Source: Rhodothermales bacterium
GTDB taxonomy: Bacteria > Bacteroidota > Rhodothermia > Rhodothermales > JANQRZ01
Length of the DNA: 64,000 nt
Direction of reading: 5' to 3'
Assembly: GCA_039944855.1 (NCBI GenBank)
Contig: JBDUXZ010000031.1
Span: forward strand, 124,001-188,000
Below are positions 8,463 to 18,700 of the stretch, in pieces. Position 1 is the first letter of the stretch, and every line of letters begins with the position of its first letter. Both the position numbers and the translations under genes were made by a program. Below the pieces are notes generated by a model. The model saw only the letters and a program-made list of their open reading frames with translations. It was not told the DNA's origin and made no database searches.

Positions 8463-8622
8463 AGCAGGGCAGGGTTGGCGGCGTTCAATTCTATCGACTA
8501 ACACGGGACCGTGCCGCTGAGGTCCGTGCCACGCGGGTGAAGATGGGGCGGAATCCCCTGTCAGTGCCGCGAACCTCGGGCCGGGCCGCGCGGTTGACAG
8601 CGTTCCCCTCTCGCCGTTACGC
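8463..8622. other. Divergent intergenic region, sufE / topoisomerase IB
   Basis: 160 bases that must hold promoters for both directions. A TTGACA hexamer is at 8594-8599, but no convincing -10 lies at the right distance before the ATG at 8623. I call no promoter here. Confidence 0.4.
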
Positions 8623-9678
8623 ATGTCTCCGTCTCCCGATCTCCCCGCTGCCGACCCGCAGGGCACCGCCGAAGCCGCCGGGCTCGTCTACGTCACCGAC
8701 GCCGAGCCCGGCCTCGCGCGCCGCCGCCGCGGGCGCGGCTTCTCGTACCACGACCCCGACGGCGACCTCGTCCCCGACGCCGAGCGCGACCGCGTCGAAG
8801 CGCTCGCGATCCCGCCCGCGTGGGACGAGGTCTGGATCTGCCCGCTCCCCAACGGCCACCTCCAGGCGACGGGCCGCGACGAGAAAGGGCGCAAGCAGTA
8901 CCGCTACCACGAGCGGTGGGGCGAGGTGCGCGGCCGGGTCAAGTTCGACCGGATGGTCCCGTTCGGCGAGGCGCTGCCGGCGCTCCGCAGCCGCGTCGAG
9001 AGCGACCTCGGCCGCAAAACGCTCGACCGCGATAAGGTCCTCGCCCTCGCCGTCCGCCTCCTCGACCAGACCCTCATCCGCATCGGCAACCCCGAGTACG
9101 CCGAGGCCAACGACTCCTACGGGCTCACCACGCTCCGCGACCGCCACGTCGCCTTCGACGGGGCCGAGGTGCGGTTCTCGTTCGTCGGCAAGAGCGGGAA
9201 GGAGCAGGAGGTCGCGCTCAAGGACCGGAAGCTCGCCCGCCTCGTGAAGCGGTGCCGCGACATCCCCGGCTACACCCTCTTTCAGTACTACGACGGCTCC
9301 GACAAGGACGCCATCGGCTCCGGCGACGTGAACGCGTACCTCCGCGAGACGACGGGGGCGGCGTTCAGCGCCAAAGATTTCCGGACGTGGGGCGGCACCG
9401 TGCTCGCCGCCAAAGCCCTCCGCGCGCGCGGCGAGGCCGAGGACGAGACCGCCGCCGACCGCCACTGCCTCGACGTGGTGAAGGAGGTGGCGGCCGGGCT
9501 CGGCAACACCGTCGCCGTGTGCCGGAAGTATTACGTCCACCCCGACATCGTCGCGGCGTACTGCGAGGGCGGCCTGCTCGACGCGATGAAGCGGCGGAAC
9601 GCGGGCAACACGCCGTCGGGGTTAGAGCCGGCCGAGGCCGCCGTGCTGAGCGTGCTGAAGGACCGGCTCCCAAGCTAG
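8623..9678 (+). CDS. DNA topoisomerase IB (poxvirus-like)
   Basis: 351 residues. Relaxes supercoils by transient 3'-phosphotyrosine cleavage. Family marks: WICPLPNGHLQATGRDEKGRKQYRYH in the N-terminal DNA clamp (interrupted here only by substitutions), LIRIGNPEYA, FSFVGKSGKE, and the catalytic segment VCRKYYVHP near residue 302, which should hold the nucleophilic tyrosine. Length fits bacterial relatives of the vaccinia enzyme. Its stop codon shares the palindrome CTAG with the stop of the convergent T9SS gene. Confidence 0.92.
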   Translation: MSPSPDLPAADPQGTAEAAGLVYVTDAEPGLARRRRGRGFSYHDPDGDLVPDAERDRVEALAIPPAWDEVWICPLPNGHLQATGRDEKGRKQYRYHERWGEVRGRVKFDRMVPFGEALPALRSRVESDLGRKTLDRDKVLALAVRLLDQTLIRIGNPEYAEANDSYGLTTLRDRHVAFDGAEVRFSFVGKSGKEQEVALKDRKLARLVKRCRDIPGYTLFQYYDGSDKDAIGSGDVNAYLRETTGAAFSAKDFRTWGGTVLAAKALRARGEAEDETAADRHCLDVVKEVAAGLGNTVAVCRKYYVHPDIVAAYCEGGLLDAMKRRNAGNTPSGLEPAEAAVLSVLKDRLPS

Positions 9679-11273
9679 CGCACGAGCATCACCTTCTGCG
9701 CCTGCCGCCCGCCGCCCGCTTCGAGCACGACGAGGTAGATCCCGATCGGTAGGCCCGCCGCGTCGAAGGCCGTTGTGTGGTCGCCCGCCGCGAGCGGGCC
9801 CTCGGCCAGCGTGCGCACCCGGCGGCCGAGCACGTCGTACACCGCGAGGCGGACGGGTCCGGGCTCGGCGAGGGAGAACGCGACCGTCGCGCGGTCGCGC
9901 GCGGGGTTGGGGTAGACGGCGTGGAGCCGGAGCGTGCTCGGGTTGGCAGCGTGGCCCTCGCTGGCGACGGGCAGCCGCGCGTCGAAGAGGGAGCCGTCGT
10001 CGTAGGCGGCTTGCACGCGGTCGCTCGCAGCGCGGAGTTCGGTGATGGAGTCGAGGTTGCTGGTCCCCTGCGCGAAGAGGAACGCGATGTCGAACATGCG
10101 CGCCTCGCCGGGTTGGAGCGAGAACGGCGGCGCGGTGGGGATGATGCGGTGGTTACCTCCCGAGTTGGCTCCGCCCTCGCAGTTGTTGGTGTTGCTCCAG
10201 CACTCGTTCGCGACCGGGTCGCCGGGAAACGCCCAGACCGTGACGGGGCCATCCGTCCCATATCCAATCCCTGAGGCCGTCTGGGGTGTACCATCGTTCC
10301 AGAGCCCCCGCTGCGTGCGATCTATTTCAATTTTGAGGCGGGGGTCGCTCAATGGGCCTGATGAGTTAGTGGCATAGCGGAAGCTTCCCAACCCGGCGCC
10401 GAGGAAATCGAACCCGGCGGCCGGAGGGACGCCGTAGCGGCTGTCCGTCTCGCTCGCGTTGTAGTAGTAGCCGAGGCCGCGCGTCGTGTCGACGCCTTCG
10501 TATTCATCCGACACATCTCCCATGTCGGTATCGGCCCAGACGGAGAGGCGGGCGTCTTCGAGCGGGAGCGTGTTCCGGTTGACGAGGCGGTAGCGGTAGA
10601 ACGTCGCCTGGTCGAAGGCGGCGTCGGGGCTGGAGATGGCGAAGGCCGTCGCCTGCACCTCCAGCCCGATCGGTTCGGACTCGGACCGCACGTGCTCGTT
10701 GCCGACATCGTTCATCACCCAGAACGCCGTCTGACTCCCGTAGATGCGCGGCCGGTCGCCGCCTGCCAGGTTGTAGTTGCCGCTCACTCCGTCGCCATCG
10801 ACCACTTCGGCGCCGAGTTCGGCGGGCCACTCGGCGAGGTCGGCCGTGGCGATGCCGGTGGCGTCGTACGCCTGCACGTCGAGCGTGCTCACCACCCAGA
10901 TCCGGTCCCAGTCCGAGCAGTCGTCGGGATCGGGGAGCGTGGCTCCGTCTTCCAACGGGCCGGGCCACAGGTCGAAGTCGAGGAACGTCGCTGCCGCCAC
11001 GCGGAGTTCGCCACCGACCGTGCCGCCGACCCACAGGTTCGCTGCGAAGATGGCGGTGTTACCGGACTCTTTCGGAACGACGTACGCGCTCTGCACGAAG
11101 CCGCCGTCGGCGGGTCCGTAGAACAAGTTGCCGTTGTTGAGGAGCGTGGCCCGGACGTCGCTGATGTCGAGGTCGGCGGAGGCCGTCCCGGGGTCGCAAT
11201 TGCCGGGCGTCTGCGCGAGGGGAGATGCGGCGGCGAGGAGGAGAAGGGCGATGGCCGTAGCGGAGAGGCGCAT
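9675..11273 (-). CDS. Secreted protein with T9SS-type C-terminal sorting domain
   Basis: About 532 residues. N-terminal signal peptide (MRLSATAIALLLLAAASPLAQ). The middle contains repeated Asp/Asn/Gly-rich beta-like sequence with no domain I recognise. The last 80 residues are a typical type A sorting domain of the type IX system: YPNPARDRATVAFSL, YDVLGRRVRTL, GIYLVVLEAGG and a basic end. Such domains direct export across the outer membrane and surface attachment or release in Bacteroidota and relatives. Divergent from the T6SS cluster; convergent with the topoisomerase gene. Confidence 0.88.
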   Translation of the reverse strand: MRLSATAIALLLLAAASPLAQTPGNCDPGTASADLDISDVRATLLNNGNLFYGPADGGFVQSAYVVPKESGNTAIFAANLWVGGTVGGELRVAAATFLDFDLWPGPLEDGATLPDPDDCSDWDRIWVVSTLDVQAYDATGIATADLAEWPAELGAEVVDGDGVSGNYNLAGGDRPRIYGSQTAFWVMNDVGNEHVRSESEPIGLEVQATAFAISSPDAAFDQATFYRYRLVNRNTLPLEDARLSVWADTDMGDVSDEYEGVDTTRGLGYYYNASETDSRYGVPPAAGFDFLGAGLGSFRYATNSSGPLSDPRLKIEIDRTQRGLWNDGTPQTASGIGYGTDGPVTVWAFPGDPVANECWSNTNNCEGGANSGGNHRIIPTAPPFSLQPGEARMFDIAFLFAQGTSNLDSITELRAASDRVQAAYDDGSLFDARLPVASEGHAANPSTLRLHAVYPNPARDRATVAFSLAEPGPVRLAVYDVLGRRVRTLAEGPLAAGDHTTAFDAAGLPIGIYLVVLEAGGGRQAQKVMLVR

Positions 11274-11424
11274 AGGGGGCACGGAAGGAATAGTCGGTTC
11301 TTTCGGTTAGGATAGCAAGCACGTCAGAGAGCCTCAAGGGAGGCATCGGGAAGTGCCTCGGCGTCGGCGGCGGGCGCGTCGGGGCTCTCGGCGCGATTCG
11401 GTTCGGTGGGAGGGGCGAGGCATC

Positions 11425-11455
11425 TTGCTTGTTGAGGGCACGCCGCCTACCTTCA
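11425..11455 (+). promoter_or_regulatory. Candidate Bacteroidota-type promoter of the tagH operon
   Basis: TTG at 11425-11427, a 20-base spacer, then TACCTTCA at 11448-11455, close to the -33 TTG / -7 TAnnTTTG consensus. About 57 bases upstream of the tagH ATG, in the 238-base divergent gap. The same TTG-N19/20-TACCTTC layout is seen before tssB. Confidence 0.4.
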
Positions 11456-11511
11456 GACTCACGCCGGGAGCGCGTGTGTCTGAAGGAATTACTAACGTCC
11501 CGAATCGAGCT

Positions 11512-12888
11512 ATGCCGATCAAGCTGCTGGTGACCCACTCCGGGGATAACAATGCCGCGCCGGACGAGTACGTCTTCGACCAGGAGACGGTGATGATCGG
11601 GCGGGACAACGCGAACCTCCTCACGCTTCCGGACCCGGCCCGCGTCGTGAGCAAGCACCACGCGGAGATTCGCGAGTCCGACGCCGGCTTCGAGCTCGTC
11701 GACCTCGGCAGCAAGAACTTCACCTACCTCAACGGGAAGCGGCTGACCTCGGGCCAGCCCACGCTCCTCAACCCCGGCGACCGCTTCAAGATCGGCGAGT
11801 TCGAGGTCCAGTTCTTTCCCGAAGCCCCGAGCGCGCCCGAGGAGCAGCGGACGGTCTTCATCGCGAGCTTCGAAAACCCGTTCGAAGCGTCGGCCGATAA
11901 GCTGGCCGAGGTGCTCGGCAACCTCCGCCGGGTCTACGCCGGGGCCGACGCCGGGCAGCGCACGCACGCGCTCCGCGACGCGCTCGAATCCGCGATGATC
12001 GGCGGCGGCGACGAGCCGGGCGTGATCGTGGCGAAGCTGCTCGGGGGCGATGCGATGGCCGGGGGGACGGCGTCCGAACCGTTCCCCGCGCCGCCGGCTG
12101 CGCTTCCGTACGCTCCGCCACCCGCTCAGGCCGCCCCGCCGGCGGCCCCGGCGAAAGGAGGAGACCCCTTCGCTCAGACCTCGGCGTCGGCGTTCCAGCC
12201 GTTCATGCCGCCGTCGGTCCTCCCGGCCGACCTCCCGCCTCAGCTCCCGCCTCAGGCCCCGCCTCAAGCGCCGCCGCCTCAAGCGGCACCGCCGCCCAGC
12301 CCGCAAGCCCCGGCGTACACGCCGCCCACCCCTCCGCCCGCTCCCGCGTACGCCCCGCAGGGCGGGCCGGCCCCGGCGGGCGGCCGCGTGTTCGACACGC
12401 TCGTCGAGGCCGTCGCCAAGCTCGCGCCCATCCCGTGGCGCTTCCGGCACGAGTTCATCGGGCAGACGATCGTGCAGTCCAGCGAGTCGACGTTCGTGTA
12501 CGAGATGAACGCCACCGAACTGAAGGCCTATCTGACCGAGCCCCACCCCGACCCGAGCGAGCAGGAGCGCCGGCTCGCGGCGCTGACCGAGGCCACCGAC
12601 GCCGTCGCCGTGCACCAGCTCGCCATGCTCGACGGGTACAAAGCGAGCGTGCAGCAGGGCGCCAAGCGGCTGCTCGACGAGGTCGACCCCGCGCCGATCG
12701 AGGCCGAGGTGGAAGGCAGCGGCGCGATGTACAAAGTGGCCCAGTTCCGCAGCCCGGTCGTGCTCGACCGGCTCAAAGAGATCCACCGCGAGCTCGGCGG
12801 CGAGGACTGGTCGGTGGCCGAGCGGCGGGCGTTCCGGCCCGCGTTCATCAAAGCCTACCTCGCCCGCATGACCCGCCGCAAGCTGTAA
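11512..12888 (+). CDS. tagH: FHA-domain T6SS accessory protein (TagH/ImpI-like)
   Basis: 458 residues. The N-terminal FHA domain (about 15-100) has all phosphothreonine-binding marks: MIGRDNANL, SKHHAEI and NFTYLNGK. A very Pro/Ala-rich linker (about 190-290) follows, then a helical C-terminal domain (about 300-458; FRHEFIGQTIVQ) typical of T6SS TagH proteins. In Pseudomonas the homologue Fha1 is phosphorylated by PpkA and promotes assembly; a kinase and phosphatase are encoded at the other end of this cluster. First gene of the T6SS locus. The ATG at 11512 gives a protein beginning directly at the FHA domain. Confidence 0.88.
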   Translation: MPIKLLVTHSGDNNAAPDEYVFDQETVMIGRDNANLLTLPDPARVVSKHHAEIRESDAGFELVDLGSKNFTYLNGKRLTSGQPTLLNPGDRFKIGEFEVQFFPEAPSAPEEQRTVFIASFENPFEASADKLAEVLGNLRRVYAGADAGQRTHALRDALESAMIGGGDEPGVIVAKLLGGDAMAGGTASEPFPAPPAALPYAPPPAQAAPPAAPAKGGDPFAQTSASAFQPFMPPSVLPADLPPQLPPQAPPQAPPPQAAPPPSPQAPAYTPPTPPPAPAYAPQGGPAPAGGRVFDTLVEAVAKLAPIPWRFRHEFIGQTIVQSSESTFVYEMNATELKAYLTEPHPDPSEQERRLAALTEATDAVAVHQLAMLDGYKASVQQGAKRLLDEVDPAPIEAEVEGSGAMYKVAQFRSPVVLDRLKEIHRELGGEDWSVAERRAFRPAFIKAYLARMTRRKL

Positions 12889-12923
12889 CTCTCCGCTCTC
12901 CCCTGTTGAACTCTCCCCGACCT

Positions 12924-13409
12924 ATGCCCTTGCGTTCCCTCTCGCACCGCGTCCTCCACGTGCTCCTCTTCGCGGGCGTGTTCGCCGTTTTCTCTGGGTG
13001 CCGGAGCTCGGCTCCGCCGCCGCCGCCGCCGCCGGAGCCGCCGCTGACGGTGACGGTCGTGGGGGGGAGCGACCTCAACGGGGGCGGCAACGCCGCCGTG
13101 CTGCGGATCTACCAGCTCGCCGGCGACGCCAACTTCCAGCGCGCGCCCGTCCAGGCATTCTGGCAGAGCGACGAGCAGGTACTCGGCAGCGAGCTCCTCG
13201 GCGCCAAGCGCGAGGTGCTCCTGTTCCCCGAGAGCACCGAGATCGTCCGGATCGTCCTCGACGAAAAAACGCAGTTCCTCGCGATCGCGGCCGACCTCCG
13301 GGACCCCGACCCCGACCACTGGCGCGAGATCTACCCGGTCTCCGACGTGCGGGGTAAGGCTATGGCTGTGGTCGTCGGTGAGAACCGGCTCTTCGTGCGC
13401 GTGGAGTGA
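12924..13409 (+). CDS. tssJ: T6SS outer-membrane lipoprotein TssJ
   Basis: 161 residues. Lipoprotein signal peptide with lipobox VFSGC (Cys26), then a Pro-rich tether and a beta-sandwich (LTVTVVGGSDLN, AAVLRIYQLAGDANFQ, DEQVLGSELL, REVLLFP). These match TssJ/SciN, the lipoprotein anchoring TssM to the outer membrane. Its presence defines a T6SS-i envelope complex. It lies 35 bases after tagH. Confidence 0.9.
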   Translation: MPLRSLSHRVLHVLLFAGVFAVFSGCRSSAPPPPPPPEPPLTVTVVGGSDLNGGGNAAVLRIYQLAGDANFQRAPVQAFWQSDEQVLGSELLGAKREVLLFPESTEIVRIVLDEKTQFLAIAADLRDPDPDHWREIYPVSDVRGKAMAVVVGENRLFVRVE

Positions 13410-13431
13410 GCGAGGGCCGGCAGGAATAGGC

Positions 13432-13461
13432 TTGAGAAGCGCTCGGTTTCTCGTACTTTAT
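13432..13461 (+). promoter_or_regulatory. Candidate Bacteroidota-type promoter before tssK
   Basis: TTG at 13432-13434, 19 bases, then TACTTTAT at 13454-13461. It sits just after the tssJ stop and 58 bases before the tssK ATG, so tssK-tssL-tssM-tagF-tssA could have their own start. Confidence 0.4.
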
Positions 13462-13475
13462 GCCGAAAGGCGGAC

Positions 13476-13496
13476 GCGCGCGGATGGGCCGCGCGC
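13476..13496 (+). other. GC-rich hairpin in the tssK leader
   Basis: Perfect 8-bp stem GCGCGCGG/CCGCGCGC with the loop ATGGG, ending 22 bases before the tssK ATG. There is no T-run, so it is unlikely to be a terminator; it may stabilise the 5' end or modulate translation. Confidence 0.45.
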
Positions 13497-13518
13497 TCAG
13501 GATTAGATCGGACCCACT

Positions 13519-14874
13519 ATGGCGCAGGAGCGCAGCAAAGTTGTCTGGTACGAGGGGATGACCCTCGACCCCCACCACCTCCAACAGTGGGACCGCTACC
13601 ACCGCGACGTGCTCAACGCGCGCGTCGGCGCGATGATGCGGCACGGGTGGGGCGTGACGGCGCTCTCGATCGACGAGGAGCGGCTGGCGAACGGGGAGGT
13701 CGCCCTCCTGCGGTGCGCCGGCGTGATGCCCGACGGCTTCCCCTTCGACCTCCCCAGCGATGGGCCGCTGCCCGAGCCGCGGAGCATCGCCGAGAGCTTC
13801 GCCGCGACGGGCTCCGGCATGTCGATCCTGCTCTCGCTCCCGGCCGAGCGGCCGAGCGGAGGCAACGTCGCTCGCAACGGCGCCGCCGCTGCCCGCGCGA
13901 CCCGCTACGCCTCCACCTCTGTCAAGCTCCCCGACGAGAACACGGGGGCCGACGAGCGCGAGGTCGAGGTCGCCCAGCCGAAGTTCCGCATCGGGTTCGC
14001 GAGCGAGGGGCTCCAGGAGTTCACCTCGATCCAGATCGCCGAGGTCACCCGCAACGACTCGGGGCTGTTCGAGCTGCGCGAGTCGTTCGTGCCGACGTGC
14101 CTCAGCATCGGGGCCTCGGCGCGGCTGATGCAGCTCGCGCGGCGGGCGCTCGAACTCCTCGTCGCTCGGAGCACGACGCTCGCCGAGCGGTGGCGCGGCG
14201 TCACGCAGCAGCGCGAGCTCTCGCCGGCCGACCTCACGGTCCTCGGGCTCCACCTCGCCGCGAGCACCTACGTCCCCCTCCTGAACCACCACCACGCCGG
14301 GGCGGGCAGCCACCCCGAAGCGCTTTACACGACGCTCCTCGCCCTCGCCGGCCATCTCACCGCCTTCACCCCCGGTGTCTCGACGGCCCCCCGCGACTAC
14401 CCCGTCTACAACCACGCCGACCTCACGGCCTGCTTCGGCGCGCTCGACGCGATCCTGATGGAGGTGCTCGGCGGCGCCGCGCCGAAGGCGAACTACCACC
14501 GGATCCCGCTCGAAGAGCAGCGCGAGAACCTTTACGTCGCCCGCCCGGACGGGGCCCTCCTCGAGAAAGCGCAGTTCTTCCTCATCGCCCGCACCGACGT
14601 GATCCCCGAGGCGCAGCTCACCCAGACGCTGCCGCAGATGATCCGCGTCGCCTCGCCGGACACGATCGACGCCGTGCTCCGCAGCTACACGCGGGCGCTC
14701 AGCGTGGACCACACGAACCGCCTCCCGTCCGGTGTCCCGATGGACGACAAGGCGACGTATTTCCAACTCCAGAAGCGGGGGCCGTTCTGGGAGGCCATCC
14801 AGCAGAGCGGCGGCATCGCCCTCTTCATCCCCGCCGAGTTCAGCAGCTTGCAGATGGAACTCATCGCCGCCTGA
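13519..14874 (+). CDS. tssK: T6SS baseplate subunit TssK
   Basis: 451 residues, usual length. The N-terminus VVWYEGMTLDPHHLQQWDR is the hallmark of TssK (ImpJ/VasE). The shoulder, neck and head regions follow (YTTLLALAGHLTAF, GPFWEAIQQSG and a closing EFSSLQMELIAA). TssK links the baseplate wedges (TssEFG) to the TssLM membrane complex. It lies 12 bases before tssL. Confidence 0.95.
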   Translation: MAQERSKVVWYEGMTLDPHHLQQWDRYHRDVLNARVGAMMRHGWGVTALSIDEERLANGEVALLRCAGVMPDGFPFDLPSDGPLPEPRSIAESFAATGSGMSILLSLPAERPSGGNVARNGAAAARATRYASTSVKLPDENTGADEREVEVAQPKFRIGFASEGLQEFTSIQIAEVTRNDSGLFELRESFVPTCLSIGASARLMQLARRALELLVARSTTLAERWRGVTQQRELSPADLTVLGLHLAASTYVPLLNHHHAGAGSHPEALYTTLLALAGHLTAFTPGVSTAPRDYPVYNHADLTACFGALDAILMEVLGGAAPKANYHRIPLEEQRENLYVARPDGALLEKAQFFLIARTDVIPEAQLTQTLPQMIRVASPDTIDAVLRSYTRALSVDHTNRLPSGVPMDDKATYFQLQKRGPFWEAIQQSGGIALFIPAEFSSLQMELIAA

Positions 14875-14886
14875 TCCTGACGATCT

Positions 14887-15612
14887 ATGCCCTCTTTCGC
14901 TGCGGATACGTCCTCGCTCCGCGTCAGCTTCGACGAGGCTGGCGGCCGGCTCGCCGACGTCTACGCCCCGTGCTTCACCCTCACCCTCCAGCTCCGCGCC
15001 GGGCACGAGTTCGGCGACTCCGAGGTGCTGCGGAGCAAGATCAAAGGCCTCCTCGACAAGACGCGCCGCGAGGCCGTCCGCACCGGCCACGCGCCGGAGG
15101 ACGTGCGCGAGGCCGAATTCGCCCTCGTCGCCTTCCTCGACGAGACGCTGCTTTCGTCGGACTGGAGCCAGAAAGACCGCTGGCTCGCCAAGCCGCTCCA
15201 GCTCGAGCTCTTCAACCGCTACGACGCGGGCGAGGAGTTCTTCCACCGGCTCGACGGGCTCCGCGCCAACCCCAGCCTCCACGCCGAGGTGCTGGAGGTG
15301 TACTACCTCTGCATGGCGCTCGGCTTCAAGGGCAAGTTCCAGCTCCACGGGCAGGAGCAGCTCCGCGGGCTGATCGAGGAGACGCAGGCCGAGGTGGCGC
15401 GTCAGCCGGGCATGAACGCGACGACGCTCGCCCCGCACGGCCAGCCCCGCGACACCGTCGCCGACGAGGTGAAGAGCCGGGTGCCAGCGTGGGTGTTCGT
15501 CGCCGTCGCCGTCGTGCTCAGTTTCGTCGTCTACCTCGGCATGAGCTTCTACATCTCCAGCACGGCCGACGAGGTGGCCCAAGACATCGAGTTCGTGATT
15601 CAAGACCCCTAA
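14887..15612 (+). CDS. tssL: T6SS inner-membrane protein TssL (DotU family)
   Basis: 241 residues. The cytoplasmic hook domain has DotU marks (FALVAFLDETLLSSDW, LELFNRYDAGEEFFHRL, LEVYYLCMALGFKGKF), followed by one C-terminal transmembrane helix (about 199-221). No C-terminal OmpA-like peptidoglycan-binding domain, so this is the short TssL form; cell-wall anchoring must come from another protein or be absent. TssL binds TssM and TssK. Confidence 0.93.
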   Translation: MPSFAADTSSLRVSFDEAGGRLADVYAPCFTLTLQLRAGHEFGDSEVLRSKIKGLLDKTRREAVRTGHAPEDVREAEFALVAFLDETLLSSDWSQKDRWLAKPLQLELFNRYDAGEEFFHRLDGLRANPSLHAEVLEVYYLCMALGFKGKFQLHGQEQLRGLIEETQAEVARQPGMNATTLAPHGQPRDTVADEVKSRVPAWVFVAVAVVLSFVVYLGMSFYISSTADEVAQDIEFVIQDP

Positions 15613-15720
15613 GCGCTCCGGCGCTGCCGGCGAGCCCGTTGTTCCGCATCGCGCCCGCCTCTCCGCTTTCCCGACGCACCGCCCGCCTCCCGATCGAGGC
15701 GAACCGCAACCGTTGAATCC

Positions 15721-18700
15721 ATGAAGTGGCTGTTTAAGATGTTCACGAGTCGGGGCTTCCTGATCGCACTGGGGCTCGTGGTGCTGGTCGCGGTCGTCGC
15801 GCTCGGCGGGCTCATGCTGGCGTGGTCCCCGGTCGTGACCGGCCTCGTGCTCCTCGTCGTCGTCCTCGTGGTCGGGCTCGTGGTGCTCCTCGTGCGGATG
15901 CGGGCGACGAAGGCCGCGAGCGGGCTCGAGCAGCAGATCATGGCGCAGGCCCACGCCCAGCAGCTCAGCGTCCGGCCCGACCAGCAGGCCGAGATCGAGC
16001 GGCTCCAGCAGGACCTGGAGCGGGCCATCGAGACGCTCAAGCAGTCGAAGCTCGGGAAGAAGGGGTGGATGCCGGGCGGCGGGAAGGCCGCGCTCTACGC
16101 CCTCCCGTGGTACCTCTTCATAGGCCCGCCGGGCTCGGGGAAAACGACGGCGATCACGCAGTCCGGGCTCAACTTCCCCGTCGGGACCAACCGCGTGCGT
16201 GGCGTCGGCGGAACGCGGAACTGCGACTGGTTCTTCACCGACCAGGCGATCCTCCTCGACACGGCTGGCCGCTACGTCACCGAGTCCGAGGACACCGAGG
16301 AGTGGCTCGCTTTCCTCGACACGCTGAAGAAGCACCGGAAGGAGCGGCCCATCAACGGCGTCCTCGTCGGCATCGCCCTCGACGAGCTCGCCGACGCCTC
16401 GCCCGCCGAGATCGAGCGCCACAGCGAGACGATCCGCGCCCGCATCGACGAGCTCGTGAAGCACCTCGGCCTCCGCTTCCCCGTCTACCTCCTCTTCACG
16501 AAGGCCGACCTCCTCCAGGGCTTCGTCGAGTTCTTCGGCGAGTTCGGGCGGAAGGAGCGCGAGGCGATCTGGGGCGCGACGCTCGACGACGACCCGAAGA
16601 CGGCCCCCCGCGCCGTGTTCGAGCAGGAGTTCGACGCGCTCGCGGGGGCGCTCTCCAGCTTCCGCTCGAAGCGGCTCCGCCGCGCGATGAAGCGCGAGGA
16701 CCGGAAGCTCGTCTACAACTTCCCCCTCCAGTTCGCCGGGCTCAAAGAGAACCTCGCCCGCTTCGTCGAGGGGCTGTTCCAGCCGAACCCGTACCAGGAG
16801 ACGCCGATCTTCCGCGGGTTCTACTTCTCCAGCGGGACGCAGGAAGGCGTGCCGATCGACCTCGTGATCCGCGCGATCGAGGCCGAGTTCGGCCTCCCGC
16901 CCGACATCGCCCCGCTCGACGTGGCGACTGAGGCGAAGAGCTACTTCATCAAAGACGTCTTCACCGACGTCGTGGTGCCGGACCGGCCGCTCGCGCGGCG
17001 GACCTCGCGCGCGGCCTCGCAGCAGCGCCTCGCGAAGGCGGGCACGTCGATTGCCGCCGTCGTCCTCCTCATCCTCTTCCTCCTCGCCACGTCGCAGGCC
17101 CTCGTCCGCAGCAAGATCGACCTCAACAGCGTGAGCGAGGCCTCGGCTGCCGCCGCGACCGTCCGGTGGGACGAGAGTCGGCCGAGCACCGAGGACCTCG
17201 AAAAGATTCAAGGGCTACGCGCCGAACTCGACCGGCTCGACGGGGGCCCGCCGCTCCTCCAACTCGGCCTCAACCGGCGGGGGACCGTGCTCGAACCGGC
17301 CCGCCGGCTCTACCGCGCGAGGGCGCGTGCCTTCGTCGAGGCGTACCCCCTCGCCGCGCTCCGCCGCAACCTCGCGATCGCGTCGACGGCTCAGGACGAT
17401 CCCCTCGCCCGGCAGAACACGTACGACGACCTCAAGGCGTACCTCCTCATGACGAGCGAGGCCGCCCGGCTCACGGAGGACCCCGAGGCGAACTTCCTCC
17501 AGCGCTACCTCGCCGACGTCACGCGGACCTCACTCTACGGGCCCGACTCCACGGCCGTGCTCCCCGCCGCCGCGATGCAGATCGACGAGCAGGTGGCGGC
17601 GTTCGTGAGCGCACTGCGCGAGGGCGAAGCGCAGCCCTTCTCGCCCGACGAGCCGACGGTCGGCCGCGTTCGCTCGCTCATCTACGAGCAGCCGACGATC
17701 GCCGGCGTCTATGCCCGCATCCGCAGCGAGGGGAACGCCACGCTCCCCGAGTTCCGCCTCGCCGACGCGATCCCCGGCCGCTTCCTCAGCATCTTCCAGA
17801 CCGGCGGCGATGAGGCCGAGGGGCTCGGCGGCCCGCGCGTCCCCGGCTTCTTCACCCAGCGCGGCTGGCAGGAGTTTGCGAAGGCGGCGTTCGAGGAGGA
17901 GAGCGAGGACCCCTCGCGCGACGACTGGGTGATGGGCCGGACCTCGGGCACGCTTCCGCCCGAGATGATGGACCCCGCGCTGATGCTCGACCGCTTGCAG
18001 TCGACGTACTACGCCGAGTATGCCGCCGCGTGGCAGCAGTTCATGCGCAACGTCCGCTACGACTCGTTCGGCGACGCCCGCGACGCCGTCCGCACGCTCG
18101 ACGAGCTCTCGAACACGACGGACTCGCCCCTCCTCTACCTCCTCGCCGCCGTGACCGAGCAGACCTCGTTCGCGAGCCTCGACCTGCCGGGCGGCGACCT
18201 CGCCGACGACGTGGCCGACGCCGCGCGCCGTCGCGTCAACCGCGCCGCCCGCCGCGTCATCGGCGGCCGGACGAGCGCGGGGCTCGACAACGGGGAGGAG
18301 AGCGCGCACCCCGTCGCCCGGCAGTTCGGCGGGCTCCACGCGTTGCTGGCGCAACAGGCGGCCAGCGGCGGCGGGGCGCCTGAGCTTTACCAGGCGCTCG
18401 AAAGCCTCGGCCAAGTCTCCGGCGTGCTCGGCGGGGCCGCGGCCGACCCGGCGCAGGCGGCCGAGTTCGCCGCCGCCATCATCGAGCAGAACGGGGGCGA
18501 GCTCGACGGCGCGCTCCGCTCCGTCCGCAACGGCCTCCGCCGCCTTGACGCGGATGTGCGGCGGACGCTCTTCGAGCAGCCGATTGCCGTGGCGTGGGGC
18601 TCCATTCTCGGCGCCGCGCAACGCCACCTCAACGACCGCTGGCGCGACGAGGTCGTCGGGCCGTTCAACGCCACGCTCGCCGGGCGCTACCCCTTCGATG

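Noticed and set aside
8594-8622. Sigma-70 promoter from the TTGACA hexamer before the topoisomerase gene
   Set aside because: The -10 would fall on the start codon; no matching hexamer.
13360-17211. 1283-codon open frame on the minus strand opposite tssK-tssL-tssM
   Set aside because: Arginine/glutamate-rich low-complexity product antisense to three clear genes; long open antisense frames are expected in such GC-rich DNA.
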